IMG/VR virus record: IMGVR_UViG_3300030101_000579
Location: 1-25,939 of that record
Reading direction: 5' to 3' (one strand)
DNA length: 25,939 bases
Source: a virus
The translations under genes were made by a program, and so were the position numbers. How positions within the stretch are numbered: position 1 is the first letter of the stretch; each line of letters begins with the position of its first letter. The notes under the pieces were generated by a model. That model was not told the origin of the DNA. It made no database searches and was given only the letters and a program-made list of their open reading frames with translations. Below are positions 1-7,358 of the stretch, piece after piece.

Positions 1-13
1 TCTCCCCCGCCGG

Positions 14-2023
14 TCATGCCGCGTTCAAGTCGACTACCTCACACGAACCTGCTGTACACGCAAGCTCACGAGAGCCAGATGTGTTGTCTTCCCTCTCGTA
101 TTCAGACAACGCCTGCCAGTCAATATTGAGGTGACCATACACTTGCTGCCACTCCAGATAATCTTCGCGTTCGATGTCCTGATAGGGTGCCTGCTGATAG
201 GTGTGATCACTGTGCGGCAGGAACGACACGCCCGACGCCACGTCAAAGTTTTTGTACACCCACGCGCCCACGTCCATCCATTCATCCTCTTTGACCGTGA
301 TGGTCACAGACGGCTTGTGTTCGCACCAGTGGACGGCATACGTCTTCCAAAGCTCTAGCTGTTGGATAGCTGTCAAATCATTGCGAGTGACCGCACCATC
401 AGGCGACTCCATTGCAAAAGAAAACACGGTCGTATTGTCCGGCTTCGTGACATCCGGTTCATTGTACACGCCCTGTTCCTTCAAGAACTGTGTCAGCGGG
501 TCTTTGTTGTCTCCGCGAACTGTACGTATGTAGTGCTTACTGTGTCTAGCGTGAATGCCGCTTGCAGCGTCCACCAGTTGCGATACAGTACCTGACGGTT
601 TTACACAGGTGATAGCAGCCGACTGTGGAATACCAAGTCCGTTCGTTGCCAAATCCCAGTTTGTGTCTATGGCCACGCGCTTCATCTCTTCGAGCCAACG
701 GACGGAGTCGATGCTTTTTGATAGGACGTGATGATCCATAATACCAGTCAAGGACACGCCCAACAATCGTTCTTCTTCTGTGTTGGTTTTCCATATCTTC
801 CTCAAATACTTGAAGTCAGTGAGCGTAGACTGCAGCGTGCCCAAGATAGTCGCAAGATGAACCTTTTCTTTCAGGTCTTCTAGTGTGTCGTAGTCACGGA
901 CAACCACCTCTGAAAGGTTGCAAAACTGATAAGGACGCAGGATAATTTCGGAGCAGGGGTTTGTGCCGAACTGGGTGAAGGTTTCTTCACGACGATGGGG
1001 ATGAACTACATACTGACTGTCATCTTCGTCAATCAATGGCCTATCGTGAACTTTACGACGACCATTCCGCGCAGCCTGTTTTACCGCAGCCTGTCTGTTG
1101 AATAGCCCCCGTTCTCCTGACTTAGACTCATACAAAGATACCCACTCGCGCATGAACGTGCCCATTTCGGGTTTGCCCTTGTAGGCAACAGAGTTGTTAG
1201 CCAGCGCACGCTGCCCCTCGTTCTCCCACCATGCACCAGATTTAGCGTGTGCCATCTGATCGTCGTTCAGGTTCGACAGACTAATCAGGGCGGAACGGCG
1301 TACGCCACCCACCACAACGACCTCACCCACCTTGCACATCAAGTCATGACATTCGATAGGAAACAAACGACGACCTTGTGCCTTTACAAATAGTTGCACA
1401 GCAAAATTAAACAAATCTTCGAGCGGACCCGGACCAGAAGCACGACCGCCCATCGTCTTTAGACGCGCACCAGATGGACGTATGTCGGACAAGTCCCACT
1501 TCGGAATGTGTCCTGCATACAGCAGCGCAATCAGTTCGCGCAACGCTTTGGCCCATCCGGGCTTGGAGTCGCCGACTTTGATCACAGTGTCTGTTGACTG
1601 CATTCCATCACTAATTACCGGCAGCTTGTCCACGTTCTCACGCTCGACAGAGAAGCCTACACCTGTGCCGCACATCAATATGTACATGCACTCGTCAAAC
1701 GCACGAGGGCTGTCAACGGGAATGTAGCTACAGTTGTACCCACAGATATTGTCCCGTGCAAGAGCCGGACCCGCAGTCATCATCGCACGCATCGACGGCA
1801 TGATGTCCTGACTAAGTATTGCCTGCCGCAGTTTACTTATGTCTCCGGGACACATCACTTCCATATCGAAGTTGTGCTTCTCTTTGACGTGATCGACCAT
1901 GAACTGCAAATATCGTTCTACAGTCTCGTCCCAGTTCTCTCGACGCTGTTCATCGTCAAGCCAACGTGCGTATCGTGACTTGTGTATGAATTGCTGATAC
2001 GGCGTAGGCAACATGTTATTCAT
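14..2023 (-). CDS. nrdJ: Adenosylcobalamin-dependent (class II) ribonucleotide reductase, monomeric RTPR type
   Basis: Reduces ribonucleotides to deoxyribonucleotides for phage DNA synthesis in the cytoplasm, using coenzyme B12 rather than oxygen or an iron centre. The 669-aa product shows the class II signature NPCSEI at 355-360. C357 fits the thiyl-radical cysteine, with N355, E359 and C368 at the spacing of the Lactobacillus leichmannii enzyme (N406, C408, E410, C419). C98 in NCSY fits the partner cysteine. The C-terminal pair C656/C661 (C-x4-C) fits the re-reducing thiols. The protein is somewhat shorter than the 739-aa Lactobacillus enzyme. The start is preceded by AAGGAG a few bases upstream and overlaps the DUF3310 gene by 8 bp, so it is the last visible gene of the leftward operon. 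It needs B12 from the host. Family assignment is firm. Confidence 0.95.
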   Translation of the reverse strand: MNNMLPTPYQQFIHKSRYARWLDDEQRRENWDETVERYLQFMVDHVKEKHNFDMEVMCPGDISKLRQAILSQDIMPSMRAMMTAGPALARDNICGYNCSYIPVDSPRAFDECMYILMCGTGVGFSVERENVDKLPVISDGMQSTDTVIKVGDSKPGWAKALRELIALLYAGHIPKWDLSDIRPSGARLKTMGGRASGPGPLEDLFNFAVQLFVKAQGRRLFPIECHDLMCKVGEVVVVGGVRRSALISLSNLNDDQMAHAKSGAWWENEGQRALANNSVAYKGKPEMGTFMREWVSLYESKSGERGLFNRQAAVKQAARNGRRKVHDRPLIDEDDSQYVVHPHRREETFTQFGTNPCSEIILRPYQFCNLSEVVVRDYDTLEDLKEKVHLATILGTLQSTLTDFKYLRKIWKTNTEEERLLGVSLTGIMDHHVLSKSIDSVRWLEEMKRVAIDTNWDLATNGLGIPQSAAITCVKPSGTVSQLVDAASGIHARHSKHYIRTVRGDNKDPLTQFLKEQGVYNEPDVTKPDNTTVFSFAMESPDGAVTRNDLTAIQQLELWKTYAVHWCEHKPSVTITVKEDEWMDVGAWVYKNFDVASGVSFLPHSDHTYQQAPYQDIEREDYLEWQQVYGHLNIDWQALSEYEREDNTSGSRELACTAGSCEVVDLNAA

Positions 2024-2294
2024 CTTCTATCTCCTTTATGAGTTTATCTAAGTACCACTTCGCCTTTTCTAGGTCTTGGACGCCGTTTTTGTAACGATAA
2101 CGCCACAGGTACTTGATGATGTTTCCTTGCAGGTAGTATTGGTAGCCTTCGTCTGTGGCAGCGCGTATAGCTTCGATACACTCAACCCCTGCCTGATTGT
2201 AGTGTGGTGGACTGTTCACCATATCTGATCCAGTAAGTTCTAATCCTACCGTTTCTTTTTCCGCTCTCATTCGCATGTAATCTTCGTGTCTCAC
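2016..2294 (-). CDS. DUF3310 protein (family related to the T7 gp1.7 nucleotide kinase C-terminus)
   Basis: A 92-aa protein with the DUF3310 pattern: VNSPPHYN near residue 27, then IEAIRA, a GNIIKYLWRYRYKNG block, and a C-terminal DLEKAKWYLDKLI helix. DUF3310 is common in phages and forms the C-terminal part of T7 gp1.7, a nucleotide kinase. A role in nucleotide metabolism beside ribonucleotide reductase is therefore plausible, but only by family association. The annotated start is GTG, chosen because it overlaps the upstream stop as GTGA. An ATG six codons later (2274-2276) is the alternative and has no better ribosome binding site. The stop lies just inside the next gene, so the two are probably translationally coupled. 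Confidence 0.85.
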   Translation of the reverse strand: MRHEDYMRMRAEKETVGLELTGSDMVNSPPHYNQAGVECIEAIRAATDEGYQYYLQGNIIKYLWRYRYKNGVQDLEKAKWYLDKLIKEIEDE

Positions 2295-2608
2295 TGTTTC
2301 TTTCCGAAATCAACCTTAACGACATTCTCTTCTCGTACAAGAACAAGCTCACCATTGTTGGTCTGAACCTTAATCTCTTCGTTTTGACGTTTGATGCTGT
2401 CCATACCCGCTTCGAAAACCGTGTCGAAGTCCGTATGCAGAAGCTCTATAACGCCCGACAGTATGACAGAACCCATGTCCTGCAACTCGTCACCCTTCAT
2501 CGTATCGTATGCCGTGATGGTGAAGCCATCCTCTGCTTCTTTCATGATCAAGTACCATCGATCCGGAAGAAGAGAAGCCTTCTCTAATTCGTGCTGTAAG
2601 TCACTCAT
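2291..2608 (-). CDS. Hypothetical protein, 105 aa
   Basis: Not recognised. It is a soluble, fairly acidic protein that starts MSDLQHELEKASLLPDRWYL and ends with a lysine-rich KVDFGKKQ tail. No cysteines, membrane segments or catalytic motifs are evident. The ATG at 2606-2608 is preferred because it overlaps the stop of the endonuclease gene as ATGA. A GTG three codons upstream is the alternative. The 3' end overlaps DUF3310 as GTGA. Its place between a Holliday-junction-type nuclease and nucleotide-metabolism genes suggests a replication-associated accessory role, which is inference only. Confidence 0.7.
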   Translation of the reverse strand: MSDLQHELEKASLLPDRWYLIMKEAEDGFTITAYDTMKGDELQDMGSVILSGVIELLHTDFDTVFEAGMDSIKRQNEEIKVQTNNGELVLVREENVVKVDFGKKQ

Positions 2609-2985
2609 TTGTACCACTCCTCTGGTATCGATCCCTCCGCCCAGTCGAACTTGTTCTTTGTAGCCCAGTCTGCGTAGGTCGTTTTCGATCCCTTATAAAT
2701 TTTATTACGAGAATTCAGAAACACAAAACGTATATCGAGTTCAGGATGTTGTTCCTTTACGAGAAGCATCTTCACTCGATCACCCTTGTCGAAATGCCCC
2801 TTCGCTTCGATGTATATATTCGTCGAGGGTATAAAGAAGTCAGGTGTATAGGTGCGCGGTTTAGGAAGATAGGTCAGCTTTGTTGACTCATATTCGTACA
2901 TGATGCCCCGGTCAGCGAGGGCACGTGCCAAGTTCAATTCGAAGTTCGAACGAAACCCGGCCTTCTTGGCCGAGCTTTGTTTCAT
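2605..2985 (-). CDS. T7 endonuclease I-like Holliday junction resolvase
   Basis: Related to phage T7 gene 3 product, which cleaves branched DNA and helps degrade host DNA and resolve replication intermediates. The 126-aa form carries the family's catalytic set: E16 in FRSNFELNLA, D49 in YTPDF, and E60 and K62 in IYIEAKGH. The spacing is very close to T7 E20, D55, E65 and K67. The REQHPELDIR-like block is present as KEQHPELDIRFVF, and the C-terminal IPEEWYK matches the T7 ending. The start at 2983-2985 was chosen because it overlaps the upstream stop as ATGA. An in-frame ATG at 3091-3093 with a GGAG seven bases upstream would add 36 basic residues and overlap the previous gene by 112 bp, so it cannot be excluded. 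T7 gp3 has only a short N-terminus, which favours the shorter form. Confidence 0.92.
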   Translation of the reverse strand: MKQSSAKKAGFRSNFELNLARALADRGIMYEYESTKLTYLPKPRTYTPDFFIPSTNIYIEAKGHFDKGDRVKMLLVKEQHPELDIRFVFLNSRNKIYKGSKTTYADWATKNKFDWAEGSIPEEWYK

Positions 2986-3362
2986 AGACGCATTCCGGCG
3001 GACTCTAGGCGTTTCATTACGTACACCGACACCTTTGGTGACCGTGCTTCTATCAAGCAACATTCGTTTATCAAAGAGTTCAGAGGGATACATACATTGA
3101 CTCCTGCGTTGGCTAACCTGCTTATATTTTGTATCTCATTTTCGACAGTAGTGATATCTCTCTTTTCGGTATCAGAGGATATCACCCCATCCTTCGTGAA
3201 GTTTTCACGTAACGTCAAGGGTAATCCTCTTTCGTGCTGACGTAAAAACACAGTTCGACGATCTCCTCCCACACCCTTGTGAGATTCGATGTACATGTGA
3301 TACATCTCTTTGTTGAGTTCGAGAAGGTCTAAGTCGTACTCTCGTATAAAAATGTACGCCAT
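2982..3362 (-). CDS. Hypothetical protein, 126 aa
   Basis: Not recognised. Supported mainly by operon geometry: its ATG at 3360-3362 shares a base with the upstream stop (TGATG), and its stop overlaps the endonuclease start (ATGA). The N-terminal half is acidic and helical in character (YDLDLLELNKEMYHMYIES). A middle segment has DRRTVFLRQHERG, and the C-terminus is basic. Two adjacent cysteines (CC) and one other lie in the last third. There is no membrane segment. A longer GTG-started version from 3395 is possible but would overlap the nuclease gene by 34 bp. Context suggests DNA replication or recombination, with no specific function visible. Confidence 0.65.
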   Translation of the reverse strand: MAYIFIREYDLDLLELNKEMYHMYIESHKGVGGDRRTVFLRQHERGLPLTLRENFTKDGVISSDTEKRDITTVENEIQNISRLANAGVNVCIPLNSLINECCLIEARSPKVSVYVMKRLESAGMRL

Positions 3363-4255
3363 CAAATCTCTCGTGTCTTGAGGCGTGAGTACCACACCAT
3401 CGGTGGTGACTTAGCCTGTGAAGTGACGCGGGGATGTACGACTGCATTCGGCCAACAATGTGTCTTATACCCACACAGGCCACACTCTTTAGGTAAGACC
3501 TTATTGCCTGTACGTATCACTTCGCCCTTACGTTTGTACGTTTCGAATTCGTCTGTGTACGGACGGAACATTTCTACGTCGGGGTTGCTAAGAAACTTTA
3601 TACGTTTTTTAGCATCTTCGAGATACTGCTCTTTGTCTTCACCCATCCAGTCGTATGTTTCTACTACAGCAACTTCACCACTCGACTTGTTAACAACTAT
3701 CCAACCGCCAAACGGCAGTCCTACCGCTTCTGAGTAAAGGAAGCCCTGCATGATGTAGCCGAAGGGATCGTCCGTCTTCATGGCCTCGTAGCCGCCGAAG
3801 CCCGTAAACTTATTCTTGAAGGCCCAGTCACTTGCTGACTTGATGTCCCACACTTGTTCGACACCTGCACCGTCACGTATGATAACATCGAGCGTGCCTG
3901 TAATGTGATGCCCGTCGAGATCGAGTTTGACCTCTCGCTGGTAGTCGACGATGTCGATACCGGCCTCTCGCATAACAAGCATCATAACGGCTTCTGTGAT
4001 GTCACCATACAAGAAGCGCATGACACTGTTGTACTGCATCGTCTCTTCGATGCCGTGCTTCTCACAAACTTGTTGGCAGAGGGGCTTACCGAGTCCGGAC
4101 ATTCGTATGCGATAACTTCGCTCTCGTCCGCCCAGTTGTTTTATAACTGCAGTCTTACAGTCTTCAACAAACAGATCGACGTTAGCCGGGGAGAGTTTTG
4201 TCTCCCCCCGGATAACCTTCGTCATGTAGTCTTGGATGTTAAGCAGCGTTGGCAT
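3362..4255 (-). CDS. PD-(D/E)XK exonuclease with Cas4/AddB-like cysteine set
   Basis: A RecB-like nuclease, probably the phage recombination or host-DNA-degradation exonuclease. In the 297-aa product the core is visible as E88 (GDITEAV), D123 (GTLDVII), D137-I-K139 (VWDIKS) and a Q-x3-Y-like motif at Q170 (YIMQGFLY). Four cysteines are arranged as in the Fe-S cluster of Cas4 and AddB nucleases: one N-terminal (C60 in GKPLC, or C64) and three C-terminal (C258-x2-C261-x5-C267), the first group sitting in an MSGLGKPLC motif. An iron-sulfur cluster is inferred from this pattern. The gene overlaps its upstream neighbour by 17 bp. Position next to the polymerase and endonuclease genes corresponds functionally to T7 gene 6 exonuclease, though the fold family differs. 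Confidence 0.85.
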   Translation of the reverse strand: MPTLLNIQDYMTKVIRGETKLSPANVDLFVEDCKTAVIKQLGGRERSYRIRMSGLGKPLCQQVCEKHGIEETMQYNSVMRFLYGDITEAVMMLVMREAGIDIVDYQREVKLDLDGHHITGTLDVIIRDGAGVEQVWDIKSASDWAFKNKFTGFGGYEAMKTDDPFGYIMQGFLYSEAVGLPFGGWIVVNKSSGEVAVVETYDWMGEDKEQYLEDAKKRIKFLSNPDVEMFRPYTDEFETYKRKGEVIRTGNKVLPKECGLCGYKTHCWPNAVVHPRVTSQAKSPPMVWYSRLKTREI

Positions 4256-5084
4256 CTTTGAAGTCCGCCGCGAGATCGTAGTCCTCGTCGGCTAACTGCT
4301 TCTTCGATGCCTCACCATGCTCTTTCAGGATCATTTGATTGTGACCGTTGATGGTCTCCTCGAACTTGATCATCAAGTCCTTGTCGTCCGAATCTAGTGA
4401 TACGGTATCCACTAACGTCGGCACAGGAGTCCAGTAGATCACACTACCGCGTTTATTTTTATGTGTCCGCAGTAAAACACGACACTGACACATCAGTTTA
4501 CTCTGGTTCGACAGACTGCCGATGAAGTCTGCTATCGGCTTGAAGCCTGACTTCTTGAAGTAAGCGACGAACGGCAATTTATCGAGCTTGACAGGATTAC
4601 CTGCAGAGTCTTCGAAGTCTCCGCTGATCTTCCCGTAAATTACTTGATTGCAGACGACACTACGAGAAAGGAGAACACGGGGATCACCCTCGTCTAGGGA
4701 CTCCTCCTCGTCTCTTGACAGTCGTCCACACTTATTACCGCCACTGCTGTCGGGAAACGATGCACGAAGAGAGTCGGTCTGAACAGACTTCGCCGCGAAC
4801 CCGCCACGCCCGTCGTTCATCTCTGAGTCCCACACGCTATACTCGAAGCGCCGCATCAAGGGCTGGATCGTTACCTCTTTTGCATAGACGTTTCGACCAT
4901 CGACCATCATCTTCCAGTTTCCCCGCGTGAGCGGTTCCCCATCATCCGATTCCTGATCGTAGTTAATTCCTAGTCGGGGAAGACCTACACGCTCCTTTGG
5001 TGAGTCGTCTGCCTGTCCCGTTAGGCGCATGATTTCCTTTAGGTCATCACCGCCGAGTATTTCTACCATTTCTGTCCCATCCAT
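4239..5084 (-). CDS. Hypothetical replication-operon protein, candidate ssDNA-binding protein
   Basis: A 281-aa protein without a motif I can name firmly. The N-terminal third is acidic. The middle has beta-strand-like stretches (VVCNQVIYGKISGDF, LPFVAYFKKSGF, MCQCRVLLRTHKNKRGSVIYW). The C-terminus is acidic (ADEDYDLAADFKD). A beta-rich core plus an acidic tail, placed between the polymerase and the recombination nuclease, is what a phage ssDNA-binding protein such as T7 gp2.5 looks like, so that is the leading guess. It has the strongest ribosome binding site of the operon (AAAGGAGAAGG just before ATG) and is preceded by the only real gap in the operon (about 40 bp), consistent with high expression. 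The function is inference. Confidence 0.75.
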   Translation of the reverse strand: MDGTEMVEILGGDDLKEIMRLTGQADDSPKERVGLPRLGINYDQESDDGEPLTRGNWKMMVDGRNVYAKEVTIQPLMRRFEYSVWDSEMNDGRGGFAAKSVQTDSLRASFPDSSGGNKCGRLSRDEEESLDEGDPRVLLSRSVVCNQVIYGKISGDFEDSAGNPVKLDKLPFVAYFKKSGFKPIADFIGSLSNQSKLMCQCRVLLRTHKNKRGSVIYWTPVPTLVDTVSLDSDDKDLMIKFEETINGHNQMILKEHGEASKKQLADEDYDLAADFKDANAA

Positions 5085-5123
5085 AATCCTTCTCCTTTGT
5101 GGAAATATAGGGTGTATGATATC

Positions 5124-6671
5124 TTATAGTTCTACTTCATGTAAGTCAAGCCAGTTTTTTCCGATCTTCAATTCTATGCCAACCGGCATGTCGTACGTCA
5201 AGCCGTAACGACGCATAGTTTCGAACGGCAGCGACAGCATCGCGTGCTTCATTAAATCGATGCACGTGTCCTTTTCATCCGGATGTACATCCATCACGAT
5301 AGAGTCGTGAACAGTGTTACAAATCACGCTACGTATACCTGCACTCTTGACAACATTGTGTAATGAAACCAGTGCGATAGGCAGTAAGTCAGCAGTGGCG
5401 AACCCCTGCACAGGATAGTTACATATCGCCGTACGATTTGTAGCTGTGCCGTATTCTGTCCAACGCGCATCGGGGAACGCGTACTCCCGACCGGACGGGA
5501 GAGCAATCACGCGCTCCGTAACAGCCTGACGCTGTAGCTCCTCGTGCCACTCTGTCACGCCAGCGTACTTGTCTTTGAACGCGGCGTAGTACCGCTTCTG
5601 ATCCTCCGTACCGGACGTGCCGCCATATAAGGGCTTGAACGTGTGAGCCTTCGCCTCTTGTCGTGTGCAGCCGATAACCGACGCTGTGTAGTTGTGAACG
5701 TCGACAAAGTTTCGCACGTCGGTGTATGCCTGTTCATCCTTCGCAAGGAACCCTGCCACACGGAACTCTAACTGCGAGTAGTCCCCTTCAAGAATGTGAC
5801 CACCACTGAAGCGACTTTCGACGACCTTACGTATTGCGAATGTCGAACCGCGTGGCATGTTTTGGAAGTTCGGATTGCGAGACGAAAGCCTACCCGTCGC
5901 CGTAACACACTGCATGAATTCCGGATGGATAAAACCCTTCGAGTCCACATTGTTCTTGATCCCCTCGACGAACGTGTTGAGGTAGGTACGCAGGGCGTTA
6001 TACCGTACGTACGACTCTACGAACTCGCGACCATCTCCTCGTAAGTCGTCCCGCCGTTCGTCTAGTGTGTCCTTGTCTGTGCGGAACCCTGCCGCCGCCA
6101 AGTCGTACGTCGAACGAGGCAGGAGCTTAAACCCCGCAACCTCACCCGTCGACTTGTATATCACGCCTGCACCGCCGCAGCCCTTACACTTACGAGCGAG
6201 TTTACTCGGAGTGCCGTCCTTACGCACGGGGCGGTTCTTTCCGTGACCGAGACAACCAGCGCACCGCTCTGCACGGGTCTTGTAAGCAACTTCAGTCAGG
6301 CGACCGACATTACGATTGAACTCCTTACGTGACATACGTCGACGCATCTTAGGCTTGACCGTAGCACCACGCCGCTCCGTACCTAAGTTGAACGTCGCTG
6401 CCCACTCCTGTTTGTTCGTGACGCGACGGGAGTACAGAAGCATCGACCGATCATCCGGACTCGCAAGGTTGACAGGTGTGTCTCCTACCGCATCCTGTGC
6501 GAGTTCCTTGAGACGCACCTCTAATCCATCCATCTCTTGCTTATACGCTCGTTCGATTTCTTCGAGCGTGTCGAGATTTATCTTCAAGCCCTCTTGTTCG
6601 ATAGACGCGAGAGCGTCCGTCATCTCAAGCGACAGGCGCAGTGTCGGGACTAACCCATTTTTTGTCTGCAT
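5124..6671 (-). CDS. Family A DNA polymerase, polymerase domain, with DnaJ-like zinc-finger insert
   Basis: Replicative polymerase. The 515-aa form shows TGRLSSRNPNFQNMP near 259, motif A DYSQLE at 297-302, motif B R-x3-K-x3-F-x3-YG with F345 where E. coli Pol I has F762 and T7 has tyrosine, and motif C HDS at 455-457. Two CxxCxGxG repeats (C137/C140 and C162/C165) form a DnaJ-type zinc finger inserted before the fingers/palm region. A polymerase with a partial DnaJ central domain is known from SAR116 phage HMO-2011. No exonuclease motifs are present; they lie in the upstream gene. The start at 6669-6671 was chosen for GGAG six bases upstream. An ATG ten codons earlier lacks a binding site. 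The gene overlaps the exonuclease gene by 47 bp in another frame, across a run of six A. Confidence 0.93.
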   Translation of the reverse strand: MQTKNGLVPTLRLSLEMTDALASIEQEGLKINLDTLEEIERAYKQEMDGLEVRLKELAQDAVGDTPVNLASPDDRSMLLYSRRVTNKQEWAATFNLGTERRGATVKPKMRRRMSRKEFNRNVGRLTEVAYKTRAERCAGCLGHGKNRPVRKDGTPSKLARKCKGCGGAGVIYKSTGEVAGFKLLPRSTYDLAAAGFRTDKDTLDERRDDLRGDGREFVESYVRYNALRTYLNTFVEGIKNNVDSKGFIHPEFMQCVTATGRLSSRNPNFQNMPRGSTFAIRKVVESRFSGGHILEGDYSQLEFRVAGFLAKDEQAYTDVRNFVDVHNYTASVIGCTRQEAKAHTFKPLYGGTSGTEDQKRYYAAFKDKYAGVTEWHEELQRQAVTERVIALPSGREYAFPDARWTEYGTATNRTAICNYPVQGFATADLLPIALVSLHNVVKSAGIRSVICNTVHDSIVMDVHPDEKDTCIDLMKHAMLSLPFETMRRYGLTYDMPVGIELKIGKNWLDLHEVEL

Positions 6672-7212
6672 AAATATCTCCGTATGTGGTGCCAAAGGCA
6701 TCTAGCTGTTTGAGGGCTATCTCGTGTGTAGCGAGTACGTCAGCCCGTCCGTACTCTTCAATCACCTCCCACGGTATGTCGTAAAACGTGACCCCCTTCT
6801 CAAGATACGGCGCGACCATGTCCTTCTCTTTCTTGGTAACGTCATACTTTTCTGCAAGAGCAGCAAGTCCAAGAGGCCAACGCCTCGCTCGTGATAGAAT
6901 ATACTCCGCAACCATCGTATCATAAACTTCACCCTCGTACACAAACCCACACGCGCGTATCCACTGCAGGTCAAATTTGATGTTGTGACCCACAAGAATG
7001 TCACAAAAGTTCAAGGCGTCTTGAAATCTTGTGAACGCGTCAGGAGTGGGTGGCTCAGTCGAATGCGAGTAACAATCGTAGTACATGTACGGCTCACGTA
7101 TCCAGCGCCATCCTATCGATACAAGGCGATTGCCGAAATATGGTAGGGGGGTACTGCTGCCGTTCGCTTTGGCCGTGTGCGTCGTTTCTACGTCGAATAC
7201 GATACCGTTCAT
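6625..7212 (-). CDS. DEDDy 3'-5' exonuclease (proofreading domain of the phage DNA polymerase)
   Basis: Proofreading exonuclease of the DnaQ/Pol I class, 195 aa. Exo I is FDVETT (D7, E9), Exo II is VGHNIKFD (N77, D81), and Exo III is Y154-x3-D158 (YGRAD), which makes it DEDDy. In T7 this domain is the N-terminal part of gp5. Here it is a separate reading frame immediately before the polymerase domain. The start overlaps the stop of the 49-aa gene as ATGA. The last nine or so residues after the run of A at 6658-6663 look like out-of-frame reading: removing one A would join it to the polymerase as a 695-aa protein, close to T7 gp5 at 704 aa. It could therefore be a real split, a frameshifted product or a sequence error. 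Confidence 0.92.
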   Translation of the reverse strand: MNGIVFDVETTHTAKANGSSTPLPYFGNRLVSIGWRWIREPYMYYDCYSHSTEPPTPDAFTRFQDALNFCDILVGHNIKFDLQWIRACGFVYEGEVYDTMVAEYILSRARRWPLGLAALAEKYDVTKKEKDMVAPYLEKGVTFYDIPWEVIEEYGRADVLATHEIALKQLDAFGTTYGDIYADKKWVSPDTAPVA

Positions 7213-7358
7213 TCTTGCTCCTCGAATCTCAAGCGTGCGAAGAACTCCGCAAACTTGTATATCTGTTCTTCGCTTAAGTCAGGCCACCGCTTCCGTGCAG
7301 CCAGATACTCTTCGTCGAATAGACGCTTTAGTATATCTTCATTTTCTTTTTTAACCAT
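7209..7358 (-). CDS. Small hypothetical protein, 49 aa
   Basis: A short, charged, probably helical protein beginning MVKKENEDILKRLFDEEY and containing WPDLSEEQIYKFAEFFARL. No known family recognised. The start at 7356-7358 shares a base with the helicase stop (TGATG), and the stop overlaps the exonuclease start (ATGA), the same coupling seen at neighbouring junctions. A longer in-frame reading up to 7439 would lie inside the helicase gene and is rejected. Its fixed place between helicase and proofreading exonuclease suggests an accessory to the replisome, which is inference. Confidence 0.7.
   Translation of the reverse strand: MVKKENEDILKRLFDEEYLAARKRWPDLSEEQIYKFAEFFARLRFEEQE

Noticed and set aside
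2986-3093. 36-residue N-terminal extension of endonuclease I
   Set aside because: The GGAG upstream of the ATG at 3093 is attractive, but the extension lies inside the preceding gene and T7 gp3 has no counterpart; kept as an alternative only.
6640-6671. Classical -1 ribosomal frameshift between exonuclease and polymerase
   Set aside because: The polymerase frame is +1 relative to the exonuclease frame, and the A run does not form an X-XXY-YYZ heptamer in the exonuclease frame.
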